A stretch of DNA of 64,000 nt, from contig NZ_JANIIC010000020.1 in NCBI RefSeq assembly GCF_024519315.1, positions 1-64,000 of the forward strand, in the 5' to 3' direction. A program made the position numbers and the translations under genes. The stretch's first letter is position 1; each line of letters opens with the position of its first letter. The notes under the pieces were generated by a model. That model saw nothing but the letters and a program-made list of their open reading frames with translations, was not told the origin of the DNA and made no database searches. This document shows positions 10,809 to 19,625 of the stretch, piece by piece. Source of the DNA: Streptomyces malaysiensis subsp. samsunensis (lineage in GTDB: Bacteria; Actinomycetota; Actinomycetes; Streptomycetales; Streptomycetaceae).

Positions 10809-11375
10809 TTAGTTGTTCACCCGACCGAGGTACTCACCGGAGCGGGTGTCGACCTTGATCTTCTCACCGGTGGTGATGAACAGCGGCACGCCGATCTCGT
10901 AGCCGGTCTCCAGCTTGGCGGGCTTGGTGCCACCGGTGGAGCGGTCGCCCTGGACGCCCGGCTCGGTGTACTCGATCACCAGCTCGACGGCGGCGGGCAG
11001 CTCGACGTAGAGCGGGTTGCCCTCGTACATCGCCACGACGGCCTCGAAACCTTCGAGCAGGTAGCGGGCGTTGTCGCCGACGACCTCGGGGGTGATGTAG
11101 ATCTGGTCGAAGGTGTCCATGTCCATGAACACAAAGCTCTCGCCGTCCTTGTACGAGAACTGCATGCCGCGCTTGTCGACACTGGCCGTCTCGACCTTCA
11201 CGCCGGCGTTGAAGGTCTTGTCGACCACCTTGCCGGACAGCACATTCTTGAGCTTGGTGCGCACGAAAGCCGGGCCCTTGCCGGGCTTGACGTGCTGGAA
11301 CTCGACAACGGACCACAGCTGGCCGCCGTCGAGCTTGAGCACCATGCCGTTCTTGAGGTCGTTCGTGGATGCCAC
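10809..11375 (-). CDS. efp: elongation factor P
   Basis: Relieves ribosome stalling at polyproline stretches by contacting the P-site tRNA. 188 aa, three OB-like domains. The tip loop of domain I reads KPGKGPAF, with Lys33 at the position that is modified in many bacteria; no epmA or earP gene is in the window. The open frame extends further upstream, but the family starts at MASTNDLKNG, so I use the GTG at 11375, preceded by AGGAG at 11 nt. The neighbouring proteome has Pro-rich proteins (for example the 12.6 kb P-loop protein), consistent with a need for EF-P. Confidence 0.97.
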   Translation of the reverse strand: MASTNDLKNGMVLKLDGGQLWSVVEFQHVKPGKGPAFVRTKLKNVLSGKVVDKTFNAGVKVETASVDKRGMQFSYKDGESFVFMDMDTFDQIYITPEVVGDNARYLLEGFEAVVAMYEGNPLYVELPAAVELVIEYTEPGVQGDRSTGGTKPAKLETGYEIGVPLFITTGEKIKVDTRSGEYLGRVNN

Positions 11376-11439
11376 GGTTGCGGGATCTCCTGGACTGCTG
11401 CTGGCGGAGACCAGAAAGCCGCCGGCGCGCCCAGTTCGG

Positions 11440-12570
11440 CTAGAGCGCGAGCAGCTCTTTGGTCGTGATGGTGAGTAGCTCGGGTCCGCCGTCCGCCTCG
11501 GGGCGGACGACGAGCGTGTCGTCGATCCGGACACCGCCCCGGCCCGGGAGGTGAACCCCCGGCTCGACGGTGACCGGCACACAAGCGTCCAGTTTACCCA
11601 TGGCGGACGGTGTGAGCCGAGGGTCCTCGTCGATTTCCAGGCCCACACCGTGTCCGGTGCACGGTTCCAGCGCGTCTCCGTAGCCCGCGGCGTTCAGCAC
11701 CTGACGGGTCACCCGGTCCACATCCCGGTACGCCCGGCCCGGCGACAGCGCCTCCCGCCCGGCCCGCTGAGCGGCGAAGACGGCGTCGTACAACTCGACC
11801 TGCCAGTCCGCGGGCGAGGGGCCGATGACGAAGGTACGGCCCACCTGACAGCGGTAGCCGCGGTAGTCGGCGCCCAGGCAGATGCTGAGGAAATCTCCCT
11901 CCTCGACCCGCCGGTCGGTGGGCAGATGACCGGGGCGCCCCGCGTTGGGCCCCGCCGCGACCACGGTGGGGAAGGCCGGGCCGTCCGCGCCGTGGTCCAC
12001 CAGCCGGCGATCCAGCTCCAGCGCCAGATGACGCTCGGTGCGGCCCACCAGGATCGACTCCAGCAGCTCGCCGAGCGCCTGGTCGGCGAGCTCCCCGGCG
12101 ATCCGCATACAGGAGATCTCCTCGTCGTCCTTGACCAGCCGCAACTGCTCCACGCAGCGGCCCAGATCGGCCAGGCGGAGCCGGGGGGCGGCGGCGCCGA
12201 GCGCCCGATGGCGGGCAACGGTCAGATCGTGCTCCTCGACGGCCAGCGACTCGGCGCCGTCCGTCGCGGCCAGATCGGCGGCGGCCACCACCGGATCGCC
12301 GTCCGCGCCGGGCAGGACCAGCAGCCGTGGCTCCTCCGCACGCGGCGAGCCCGAAGGAGGCGGTGCGGGTGGTGAGAGCGGTGGGGTGGCCGGGACCTCG
12401 GCGGCCACCATCAGGTCCTGGACGGGCCCGAGCAGCAGCACGGCCCCGGGCGGCACGGCGCCGCACAGATAGCGCACATTGGCGGGCCGGGAGACCAGCG
12501 CCGCCGCGCTCCCGGCCGCGGCGCACTGATCGCGCAGACGGGCACGTCGCGCCGCGTACACCTCGGACAT
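11440..12570 (-). CDS. M24 family aminopeptidase (Xaa-Pro aminopeptidase type)
   Basis: 376 aa. The N-terminal creatinase-like domain is followed by the pita-bread metallopeptidase domain. Candidate metal ligands and active-site residues are in FLSICLGADYRGY, CTGHGVGLEIDEDP and TVEPGVHLPGRGGVRIDDT, as expected for proline-specific aminopeptidases of family M24B. It probably removes N-terminal residues before proline in the cytosol. I start at the ATG at 12570 (MSEVYAARRARL); six more codons are open upstream. It is 64 nt upstream of efp on the same strand, and this pairing is common in bacteria. The region around residues 70-90 (after VAAEVPAT) is an unusual Pro/Ser insertion. Confidence 0.92.
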   Translation of the reverse strand: MSEVYAARRARLRDQCAAAGSAAALVSRPANVRYLCGAVPPGAVLLLGPVQDLMVAAEVPATPPLSPPAPPPSGSPRAEEPRLLVLPGADGDPVVAAADLAATDGAESLAVEEHDLTVARHRALGAAAPRLRLADLGRCVEQLRLVKDDEEISCMRIAGELADQALGELLESILVGRTERHLALELDRRLVDHGADGPAFPTVVAAGPNAGRPGHLPTDRRVEEGDFLSICLGADYRGYRCQVGRTFVIGPSPADWQVELYDAVFAAQRAGREALSPGRAYRDVDRVTRQVLNAAGYGDALEPCTGHGVGLEIDEDPRLTPSAMGKLDACVPVTVEPGVHLPGRGGVRIDDTLVVRPEADGGPELLTITTKELLAL

Positions 12571-12639
12571 GTCCCCGAGGTTACGCACGCTCGGGACGCA
12601 CGGCTCCTCCAGTGGCTCCGGCGAGTGAGCCGAGGGGTG

Positions 12640-13515
12640 TCACCAGCTGGGTGGGCTCGCGATGGAGCGGGTGACCACCTCGTCGAGCATGCGGGCCGTG
12701 GTCTCCACATCGTGGGTGGAGTTGTCGATGATCGGCAGGCCGGAGCCGTACCACCCGGCCATCCGGCCGTGGATCCGCGCCACCTCCTCGTCGCTGAGGC
12801 GGCGGTTGCCACTGCGGGCCGCGTTCCGCTCCAGGACGATCTCCAGGCCCGGAAGGACCACCACCGGCAGCAGCCCGGGGCCCACATGGCGCTTCCAGCC
12901 GCCGAGGCCGACAACCGGGCGGTCGGGGAAGACGGCGTCGTCGAGGATGCAGGAGATCCCGTTGGCCAGGAAGTTACGGGCGGCGAAGCCGCAGGTGCGG
13001 CGGGCGAGACGGTACTGCGCCTCGGAGTTCTCGTTCCACCCCGACTGGGGGTTGGCGAAACCGGAGCGGACCCACTCCCGCACATCGTCCAGGCTGATGT
13101 GCGCGGTCGGCACCCGGCGGCGGTCGGCCCAGTAGCGCGCGACCGTCGTCTTGCCCGCCCCGGCCGGTCCGATCAGCAGCACCGCCACCGCCGCCTGCGA
13201 TAGATCGGCGACCGACGGGTCCGCCGGGGGGTGGGGCAGCGGCACCGGACCGCCGGGCGGCAGCTGGATATGGCCGGTGGTGTTCACCGTCTCCAGCGGC
13301 GCCCCGGGGGGCGCGGGCGGGGCGGGCGGAGGCGACACCGGATGTTGTGCGGGAGGAGGTGCGGGGTGCCCGGGCACGGGAGGCGCGGGCGGATTGGGGT
13401 GAGTTCCCGGGTGATGGCTCGCATTCGCGCCCTGGGCCCAGCCCGCACCCTGTGGCCCGGGAACCGGCCCCGGCTGGTGGGGCGGTGGCAGCGGAGCTCC
13501 CACTGCATGCTGCAT
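12640..13515 (-). CDS. P-loop ATP-binding protein with proline-rich N-terminus
   Basis: Two parts: an N-terminal about 90 residues made mostly of Pro, Gly, Ala and His, presumably disordered; and a C-terminal kinase-like domain with Walker A IGPAGAGKTT, ISLDDVREWVRSGF and ILDDAVFPDRP, resembling small AAA or polynucleotide-kinase-like ATPases. The substrate is unknown. Start is uncertain: I use the ATG at 13515 (GGAG 9 nt upstream, 291 aa); a TTG at 13557 adds MSDENCLYETECHR, with two Cys residues. The spacing to the downstream peptidase is 69 nt. A function in nucleic-acid or nucleotide phosphorylation is only a guess. Confidence 0.85.
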   Translation of the reverse strand: MQHAVGAPLPPPHQPGPVPGPQGAGWAQGANASHHPGTHPNPPAPPVPGHPAPPPAQHPVSPPPAPPAPPGAPLETVNTTGHIQLPPGGPVPLPHPPADPSVADLSQAAVAVLLIGPAGAGKTTVARYWADRRRVPTAHISLDDVREWVRSGFANPQSGWNENSEAQYRLARRTCGFAARNFLANGISCILDDAVFPDRPVVGLGGWKRHVGPGLLPVVVLPGLEIVLERNAARSGNRRLSDEEVARIHGRMAGWYGSGLPIIDNSTHDVETTARMLDEVVTRSIASPPSW

Positions 13516-13720
13516 CCGGTGGCACTCCGTCTCGTACAGGCAGTTCTCGTCCGACAACTGTCACATGCTGATACGGCGGCGAGGCCGCTCCTACCGAACG
13601 GTACCTGCCCAAAGCTCGGCTGTGTGAACGCCACGCAAAGCGATAGTCCGCCCGCGACCCCTCGCCAGCCAGGCAATTCGTCCCTCAAGGGCCGCAACTG
13701 CGAGGGGATGCGAGGTTGTT

Positions 13721-13750
13721 CGAAAGCCCGCGGCGATGCCGCGGGCTTCG
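13721..13750 (-). terminator. terminator hairpin downstream of aroB
   Basis: A 13-bp stem (CGAAGCCCGCGGC, one bulged A) with a 3-nt loop lies 88 nt after the aroB stop on the minus strand. The 18-bp sequence GAGACGACGACGGGGACG is tandemly doubled at 13785-13818 between the stop and the hairpin. The rest of the 322-bp gap 13516-13837 holds nothing else that I recognise apart from the possible N-terminal extension of the P-loop gene. Confidence 0.7.
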
Positions 13751-13784
13751 AAGGCGATGACAGAGTTGTGACGCGCCGTCGACA

Positions 13785-13818
13785 GAGACGACGACGGGGA
13801 CGGAGACGACGACGGGGA
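13785..13818. repeat. 18-bp tandem duplication downstream of aroB
   Basis: GAGACGACGACGGGGA occurs twice, spaced by CG (period 18 bp), in the untranslated region after aroB. It looks like a simple slippage product. Confidence 0.7.
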
Positions 13819-13837
13819 CTACGGCCCGCGGACCGGA

Positions 13838-14938
13838 TCAGCCGGAGACCTCGGCGTACGCGGCGAGCAGCACCGCCGGGTCCGGGCCCTCCAGCACGGT
13901 GGGCTTGGCGATACCGTCCAGGACGATGAAGCGCAGCAGGTCACCGCGGGACTTCTTGTCCACCTTCATGGTCTCCAGCAGCTTGGGCCACTGGTCGCCA
14001 CGGTAAGTGAGCGGCAGTCCCACGGCCTCCAGGACGGCGCGGTGCCGGTCGGCCGTGGCATCGTCCAAACGGCCCGCCAGACGGCCCAGTTCGGCGGCGA
14101 AGACCATGCCCACGGAGACCGCCGCGCCATGGCGCCAGTTGTAGCGCTCGTTCTTCTCGATGGCGTGGGCGAGCGTGTGCCCGTAGTTGAGGATCTCCCG
14201 CAGACCGGACTCCCTGAGGTCGCTGGAGACGACCTCGGCCTTGACCCGGATGGAGCGCTCGATGAGCTCGGCGGTGTACGGGCCGGTGGGCGTGCGGGCG
14301 GCGGCCGGGTCCCGCTCGATCAGCTCCAGGATCTCCGGATCGGCGATGAAGCCCGCCTTGATGACCTCGGCGAGCCCGCTGACGTAGTCGTTGACCGGCA
14401 GCGATTCCAGCGCGGCCAGATCGCACAGCACCCCGGCCGGGGGGTGGAAGGCGCCGACGAGGTTCTTGCCCTCGGCGGTGTTGATCCCGGTCTTGCCGCC
14501 CACGGCGGCGTCCACCATGCCGAGCACGGTCGTGGGGACGGCGATCCAGCGCACTCCGCGCAGCCAGGTCGCGGCAACGAATCCGGCGAGGTCGGTGGTG
14601 GCGCCGCCGCCGACGCCGACGATCACATCGGTGCGGGTGAAGCCGGTCTGGCCGAGCGCCTTCCAGCAGTACGCGGCGACCTCGGCGGTCTTGGCCTCCT
14701 CCGCGTTGGGCAGCTGGATCGCGATGGCGTCGTACCCCTGCCCGGCGAGGTCCTGGCGGATGGCCTCACCGGTCTCGGCCAACGCCTCGGGGTGCAGGAC
14801 GGCGACGCGCTTGGCGGTGCCGATCAGCCCGGGAAGCTCGCCGAGCAGCTGCCGGCCGATCAGCACCTCGTACGGCGCGGTGCCCGCGGTGCCTCCGACC
14901 TGGATGCGCGTAGGGGTCTCGGCCACAGGGGGTGTCAT
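13838..14938 (-). CDS. aroB: 3-dehydroquinate synthase
   Basis: Converts DAHP to 3-dehydroquinate, the second step of the shikimate pathway; NAD- and zinc-dependent. 366 aa. The NAD/substrate region GVGGGATTDLAGFVAATWLRG is at about residues 104-124, followed by VPTTVLGMVDAAVGGKTGIN and the metal ligands in GLAEVIKAGFI and LNYGHTLAHAIE. The ATG at 14938 overlaps the aroK stop as ATGA. The last gene of the aroC-aroK-aroB run, ending before a hairpin. Confidence 0.97.
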   Translation of the reverse strand: MTPPVAETPTRIQVGGTAGTAPYEVLIGRQLLGELPGLIGTAKRVAVLHPEALAETGEAIRQDLAGQGYDAIAIQLPNAEEAKTAEVAAYCWKALGQTGFTRTDVIVGVGGGATTDLAGFVAATWLRGVRWIAVPTTVLGMVDAAVGGKTGINTAEGKNLVGAFHPPAGVLCDLAALESLPVNDYVSGLAEVIKAGFIADPEILELIERDPAAARTPTGPYTAELIERSIRVKAEVVSSDLRESGLREILNYGHTLAHAIEKNERYNWRHGAAVSVGMVFAAELGRLAGRLDDATADRHRAVLEAVGLPLTYRGDQWPKLLETMKVDKKSRGDLLRFIVLDGIAKPTVLEGPDPAVLLAAYAEVSG

Positions 14939-15465
14939 GCGTTCTTCAGCTCCAGTACGTCCAGGACGGCATCGGCCACGTCCTCGGGGGTGCGGTCCTC
15001 GGTCGACACCACGGCGCGGGCGACCTCGGTGTACAGCGGGCGGCGCTGCTCCATCAGCTCACGCCAGCGCTGACGCGGATTGACCGCGAGCAGCGGGCGC
15101 GGGGCGTCAAGCCCGGTGCGCTTGACGGCCGCGGCGACGTCCATCTCCAGGAAGACGACGGGAAGGCCGGTGAGCAGCGTACGGGTGCCCTCGTCCAGGA
15201 CGGCGCCGCCGCCCAGCGCGAGCACGCCCCGGTGCTCGGCCATGGCGGTCCGTACGGCCTGCCGCTCCAGCTCGCGGAAGTGCGGCTCGCCCTCGTCGAT
15301 GAAGATCTCCGAGATCTCCTTGCCCGCGGCCGTGACGATGTCGGTGTCGGTGTCGCGGAAGGTGGTGCCGAGCCGCTCCGCGAGCACCTGCCCGACGGTG
15401 GTCTTCCCAACCCCCATGGGCCCGACCAACACGACGGCCGGCCCCTCGCTCCCCTGCCCCCTCAC
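14935..15465 (-). CDS. aroK: shikimate kinase
   Basis: Phosphorylates shikimate with ATP. 176 aa. Walker A GPMGVGKTT is at residues 15-23, the shikimate-binding Asp in DTDTDIV at about 38-44, GGGAVLDE forms the Walker B-like region, and RPLLAVNPRQRW is the lid. GTG start at 15465 overlaps the aroC stop as GTGA, so aroC, aroK and aroB are translationally coupled. Confidence 0.97.
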   Translation of the reverse strand: MRGQGSEGPAVVLVGPMGVGKTTVGQVLAERLGTTFRDTDTDIVTAAGKEISEIFIDEGEPHFRELERQAVRTAMAEHRGVLALGGGAVLDEGTRTLLTGLPVVFLEMDVAAAVKRTGLDAPRPLLAVNPRQRWRELMEQRRPLYTEVARAVVSTEDRTPEDVADAVLDVLELKNA

Positions 15466-16646
15466 CGGATGGCCAGGTTGTCGAGGTAGCCCCGGACATT
15501 GCGGTGGGTCTCTGTGACCGAGTCGCCGCCGAACTTCTCCGCGACCGCGTCCGCCAGGACCAGCGCGACCATCGCCTCGGCGACGATCCCGGCCGCCGGG
15601 ACGGCGCAGACGTCGGAGCGCTGGTGGTGGGCCTTGGTCGCTTCGCCGGTGTTCACATCGACCGTGGCCAGCGCCCGCGGCACGGTCGCGATCGGCTTCA
15701 TCGCGGCCCGGACGCGCAACAGCTCGCCGGTGGTCAGCCCGCCCTCCGTGCCGCCGGAGCGGCCCGAGGAGCGCCGGATGCCCTCGTCCGTGGAGACGAT
15801 CTCGTCATGGGCCTGGGAGCCGGGCACCCGCGCGAGGTCGAAGCCGTCGCCGACCTCGACGCCCTTGATGGCCTGGATGCCCATCAGCGCGGCGGCCAGC
15901 CGTGCGTCGAGTCGGCGGTCCCAGTGCACATGGGAGCCGAGGCCGACCGGCACGCCGTACGCGAGCACCTCGACGACACCGCCGAGCGTGTCGCCGTCCT
16001 TGTGGGCCTGGTCGATCTCGGCCACCATCGCCTTGCTCGCGTCGGCGTCCAGGCAGCGCACCGGGTCGGCGTCCAGCTTCTCGACGTCGGAGGGCTTGGG
16101 GTAGACGCCGTACGGCGCCTTCGCGGCGGCCAGCTCCACCACATGCGAGACGATCTCGATCCCGGCCGTCTCCTTGAGGTAGGAGCGGGCGACGGCGCCG
16201 AGCGCCACCCTGGCCGCGGTCTCCCGGGCGCTGGCGCGCTCCAGGACCGGCCGGGCCTCGTCGAAGCCGTACTTCTGCATGCCCGCGAGGTCGGCGTGGC
16301 CGGGGCGGGGGCGGGTGAGCGGGGCGTTACGGGCGAGTCCGCCGAGGATCTCGGGGTCCACGGGGTCGGCGGCCATGACCTGCTCCCACTTCGGCCACTC
16401 CGTATTGCCGACCATGATCGCGACCGGGGAGCCGAGGGAGAGCCCGTGCCGTACGCCGCCGATGAAGGTGACCTCGTCGCGCTCGAACTTCATCCGGGCA
16501 CCGCGGCCGTAGCCGAGCCGCCGTCTGGCCAGGGCGTCCGCCACCATGTCGGTGGTGATCGGCACCCCGGCGGGCAGCCCCTCCAGCGTCGCCACGAGTG
16601 CGGGGCCGTGCGACTCCCCCGCGGTCAGCCAGCGCAACCTGCTCAA
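15462..16646 (-). CDS. aroC: chorismate synthase
   Basis: Eliminates phosphate from EPSP to give chorismate, using reduced FMN. 394 aa from a TTG start at 16646 (SRLRWLTAGESHG), with GAGGGAG five bases upstream. Longer frames exist, but the protein family begins here. Conserved blocks: GESHGPA at residues 9-15, RPGHADLAGMQKYG near 110, and RSSGRSGGTEGG near 315. The TTG start may hold expression low. Confidence 0.96.
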   Translation of the reverse strand: MSRLRWLTAGESHGPALVATLEGLPAGVPITTDMVADALARRRLGYGRGARMKFERDEVTFIGGVRHGLSLGSPVAIMVGNTEWPKWEQVMAADPVDPEILGGLARNAPLTRPRPGHADLAGMQKYGFDEARPVLERASARETAARVALGAVARSYLKETAGIEIVSHVVELAAAKAPYGVYPKPSDVEKLDADPVRCLDADASKAMVAEIDQAHKDGDTLGGVVEVLAYGVPVGLGSHVHWDRRLDARLAAALMGIQAIKGVEVGDGFDLARVPGSQAHDEIVSTDEGIRRSSGRSGGTEGGLTTGELLRVRAAMKPIATVPRALATVDVNTGEATKAHHQRSDVCAVPAAGIVAEAMVALVLADAVAEKFGGDSVTETHRNVRGYLDNLAIR

Positions 16647-16858
16647 CGGTGCTCCCTCATGCGCGTGCCTCGACGTCCTGCGGCGCGGCCCGGTCCGCGC
16701 GACTCCGGCCCGCACCTCCGATCCTCCCACGACCGGGGAGTCTCATCGGCTCGTGGTCCATGAGGTGGACGCCCACGGCGGGCCGGGGAGGAGCGGAGAA
16801 GGCCGGGGGCGGGCCTGGCGGGGCCGGAGAGGGGCCCGCGACACACCCCCGCGACCCA

Positions 16859-16901
16859 CACACCGTCCGGGCACCGGTCGCACACCGTCCGGGCACCGGT
16901 C
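16859..16901. repeat. 22-bp tandem repeat upstream of aroC
   Basis: CACACCGTCCGGGCACCGGT with two flanking bases is present twice head to tail in the 275-bp gap 16647-16921 between aroE and aroC. The gap otherwise contains only GC-rich sequence. It could lie in the aroC leader; no function can be assigned. Confidence 0.65.
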
Positions 16902-16921
16902 CAGGGCGCCCGCAGGGCGGC

Positions 16922-17749
16922 TCAGCGGGCCGCCAGCGCCTCGCGCATCGCGGCCAGGGGCGCGCGGGCGAGGCCCGTCATCTGCTCGACCTGGAGCACC
17001 GCCTGGTGCACCAGGAGGTCCAGCCCGCCGACCACCGGGCCGCCACGCGCCGACCAGGCGGCGGCGAGCGGGGTCGGCCAGGGCTCGTAGAGGACGTCGA
17101 AGAGCGCGCCGGGGCGGTCAGGTACGGACGCGGCGAGCGCGTCGGCGGTGCCCGCGGGGGTGGTGGCGATCACCAGTGGCGCCCCGAGCGCCTCGGCCGC
17201 GTCGTCCCAGTCCGCGGTGCACACCGCGACGCCCAGCCGCTCGCCCCACTGCCGCATCTCGGCGGCGCGGGCCTCGCTGCGAACGTAGGCGGTGACCTCG
17301 CCGTCGCAGATCCGGGAGAGCGCGGCCAGCGCCGAGGAGGCCGTGGCGCCGGCGCCCAGCACGGCGGCGCGCTCCACGCGGCCGACGCCGCGCTCGCGCA
17401 GCGCCGCCAGCATGCCGGGGATATCGGTGTTGTCGCCGAGCCTGCGGCCGTCGTCGGCGAAGACGACCGTATTGACGGCTTCCACCGACGCCGCGGTGTC
17501 GGTGATCTCGTCCAGCAGCGGGATGACGGCGCGCTTGAGCGGCATGGTCAAGGAGAGCCCGGCCCAGGCCGGTCCCCCGTCCTCACCGAGCCGTTTGAAG
17601 AAGTCGGGCAGCCCGGTCTCGTCCACTTCGAAGCGGTCGTACGTCCAGCCGCTCAGGCCCAACTCGCGGTACGCGGCGCGGTGCAGCACCGGTGACAGGG
17701 AGTGGGCGATCGGCGAACCGAGCACCGCTGCCCTGTGGTTTTCCGACAT
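16922..17749 (-). CDS. aroE: shikimate dehydrogenase
   Basis: Reduces 3-dehydroshikimate to shikimate with NADPH. 275 aa. Substrate site SPIAHSLSPVLH (12-23), catalytic Lys72 in SLTMPLK, catalytic Asp in GDNTDIPGM, and dinucleotide-binding loop LGAGATASSALAAL are all present. ATG at 17749; six bases after the mltG stop, so it is transcribed with mltG, an arrangement I recall across actinobacteria. One residue pattern that defines NADP preference (Arg/Ser after the second strand) reads YVRSEARAAE, fitting NADP. Confidence 0.96.
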   Translation of the reverse strand: MSENHRAAVLGSPIAHSLSPVLHRAAYRELGLSGWTYDRFEVDETGLPDFFKRLGEDGGPAWAGLSLTMPLKRAVIPLLDEITDTAASVEAVNTVVFADDGRRLGDNTDIPGMLAALRERGVGRVERAAVLGAGATASSALAALSRICDGEVTAYVRSEARAAEMRQWGERLGVAVCTADWDDAAEALGAPLVIATTPAGTADALAASVPDRPGALFDVLYEPWPTPLAAAWSARGGPVVGGLDLLVHQAVLQVEQMTGLARAPLAAMREALAAR

Positions 17750-17755
17750 CTTTCC

Positions 17756-19534
17756 TCAGCCGTTGTTATTGCGCTGCTTATTGAACTTGGCGACCCACTT
17801 CTGGTGATCCGCGTAGGTCTTGGAGAACTCGCTCGTCTTGCCGTTGAGCGAGATGAAGTAATACCAGCCGTCGCCGGTCGGGTTCATCGCCGCCTTCAGC
17901 GCGTCGTGGCCCGGATTTCCGATCGGACCGGGCGGCAGCCCCTTATAGAAGTACGTATTGTACGGGTTGTTGTACTGCTTGATCTCGCTGATCGGGATAT
18001 CGATCTTGCTCTGGTTCTTGATGTAGTTGTACGTGGAGTCGAATTCCACCTTGCCGTAGGTCTCGGGGTTCGCGGGCTTGAGCCGGTTGTAGACGACCTC
18101 GGCCATCTTCCGGAAGTCGTCGTGGGTGATGCCCTCCGCCTGGACCAGGCTGGCCACGCTGATCAGCTGGAGCGGGGATTCGAGGCCCAGTTCCTTGGCC
18201 TTGCCCTCCAGATCCTGCTGCCCGTAATTCCGGCTGGCCTCGGCGACCATCTTCCGCAGCACATCCGCGGGCTTGGCGCCCTTGCCCACGCTGTAGCGGG
18301 ACGGGTACAGGAACCCTTCCAGCGGATCCTTGATCTTGCTGTTGTCATTGGCCCAGGAGGGCAGGCCGAGGTTCTTGGCCTCCTTCTTGGCCACGTCCGC
18401 GGTGGTCCCCGCCTTGAGGCCGATCTTCTTGTCGATCGCCGCGTAGATCGTGGCATCGCGCATGCCCTCGGTGACGATCAGGGCGTTGCTGCTGCTGGGG
18501 TCGAGCATCAGCTTGACCGCCGCCGCGCCGGACATCTCCTTGCGCAGGGTGTAGGTGCCCGGCTGGACGAACTTGCCGCTGTCCTCCACCGCCTCGACGA
18601 AGGCGCCGCTGCTCTTGATCACGCCCTTGTCGGCGAGGATCGAGCCGATCTCGGCATTGCCGGAGCCGGAGGGCACCTCCACCTCGATCCGGCCGGTGCC
18701 CTCGCCCGAGTAGTCGGGTGCGGGGCCGAAGCGGGTCTGCCAGAAGTCGTAGGCGAAGTAGCCGCCTCCGCCGACGGCGCCCACCAGGACAACGGTCACG
18801 AAGAGGCAGGCCACGCCGCTGCGGCGCTTCTTGGGCCTGCCCTTCTTGCCGGTGCGCTCGCCGTCCTCGTCGTCGTCCGCCTCGTCGTCCACGTCCCGGC
18901 CGTCGCCGCCGCCCGTGAAGAATGGATGGTCTTCCTCGTCCTCGGCCTGGATGAACTGCTCTTCGGGCGCCTCACGCTGGCGCGGCACCTGGTGCTCCGC
19001 GGGCACCGTGGGCATCTGCTGTGTCTGCTGGGGCACATGAGCGCCATGGGGCCCCATGGGGGCCTGGGGTGCCTGCTGTTGTCCCTGGTAGATGTCCTGG
19101 CCCGGATAGGGAGCGCCCTGGCCGCCGTAGGGGTCGTGGGGGTCCATGCCCCCGTACGAGCCGTCGTGGCCCGGGTAGGGGCCGCCCTGGCCCGGGTACT
19201 CCTGCGGGTGCCGCTGATGCGGGTAGCCGCCGTCCTGGCCGTCCCACTGGGGCTGCTGATGCTGCTGGGGGTCCTGCGGATATCCATGCGGATACTGCTG
19301 GTGCCCGTAGGGATCCTGACCGTACGGATCCGGTCCTTGGGGGCCCTGACCGTAGGAGCCCTGGCCGTACGGATCCTGCCCGTGGGGGCCCTGGCCGTAC
19401 GGATCCTGGGCGTAGGCGTCCTGCGCATAGGGATCCTGGCCTGCCACCGCGTGGCCGCTCCACTCTCGGTCCCCGTACAGCGGATCCTCGGGGTGCCACG
19501 GTTGGGAGCCGGGTCCCCGGCCGTACTCAGTCAT
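17756..19534 (-). CDS. mltG: endolytic murein transglycosylase (MltG/YceG family)
   Basis: Cleaves nascent peptidoglycan glycan strands at the membrane. 592 aa. Residues 1 to about 240 are a cytosolic, Tyr/Gly/Gln/Pro-rich tail with repeats of the type DPYGQGPYGQ. An acidic then basic stretch (DDEDGERTGKKGRPKKRRSG) precedes a single membrane helix (ACLFVTVVLVGAVGGGGYFAY), then LysM-like and YceG domains outside. The motif ASLVQAEG has Glu where the catalytic Glu is expected, and YNTYFYKGLPPGPIGNPG is the family signature. Start at the ATG 19534 (MTEYGRGPGSQ). The repeat tail may recruit divisome or polar-growth proteins (inference). Confidence 0.93.
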   Translation of the reverse strand: MTEYGRGPGSQPWHPEDPLYGDREWSGHAVAGQDPYAQDAYAQDPYGQGPHGQDPYGQGSYGQGPQGPDPYGQDPYGHQQYPHGYPQDPQQHQQPQWDGQDGGYPHQRHPQEYPGQGGPYPGHDGSYGGMDPHDPYGGQGAPYPGQDIYQGQQQAPQAPMGPHGAHVPQQTQQMPTVPAEHQVPRQREAPEEQFIQAEDEEDHPFFTGGGDGRDVDDEADDDEDGERTGKKGRPKKRRSGVACLFVTVVLVGAVGGGGYFAYDFWQTRFGPAPDYSGEGTGRIEVEVPSGSGNAEIGSILADKGVIKSSGAFVEAVEDSGKFVQPGTYTLRKEMSGAAAVKLMLDPSSSNALIVTEGMRDATIYAAIDKKIGLKAGTTADVAKKEAKNLGLPSWANDNSKIKDPLEGFLYPSRYSVGKGAKPADVLRKMVAEASRNYGQQDLEGKAKELGLESPLQLISVASLVQAEGITHDDFRKMAEVVYNRLKPANPETYGKVEFDSTYNYIKNQSKIDIPISEIKQYNNPYNTYFYKGLPPGPIGNPGHDALKAAMNPTGDGWYYFISLNGKTSEFSKTYADHQKWVAKFNKQRNNNG

Positions 19535-19625
19535 CGATCCCCTAGCGACGGAGGTGGTCACCGCTGGGCGTGTGCGTGGCACGGGCGGCGGCGGCCATGT
19601 CGCGCGGAACGTTACCGTATCGCGA

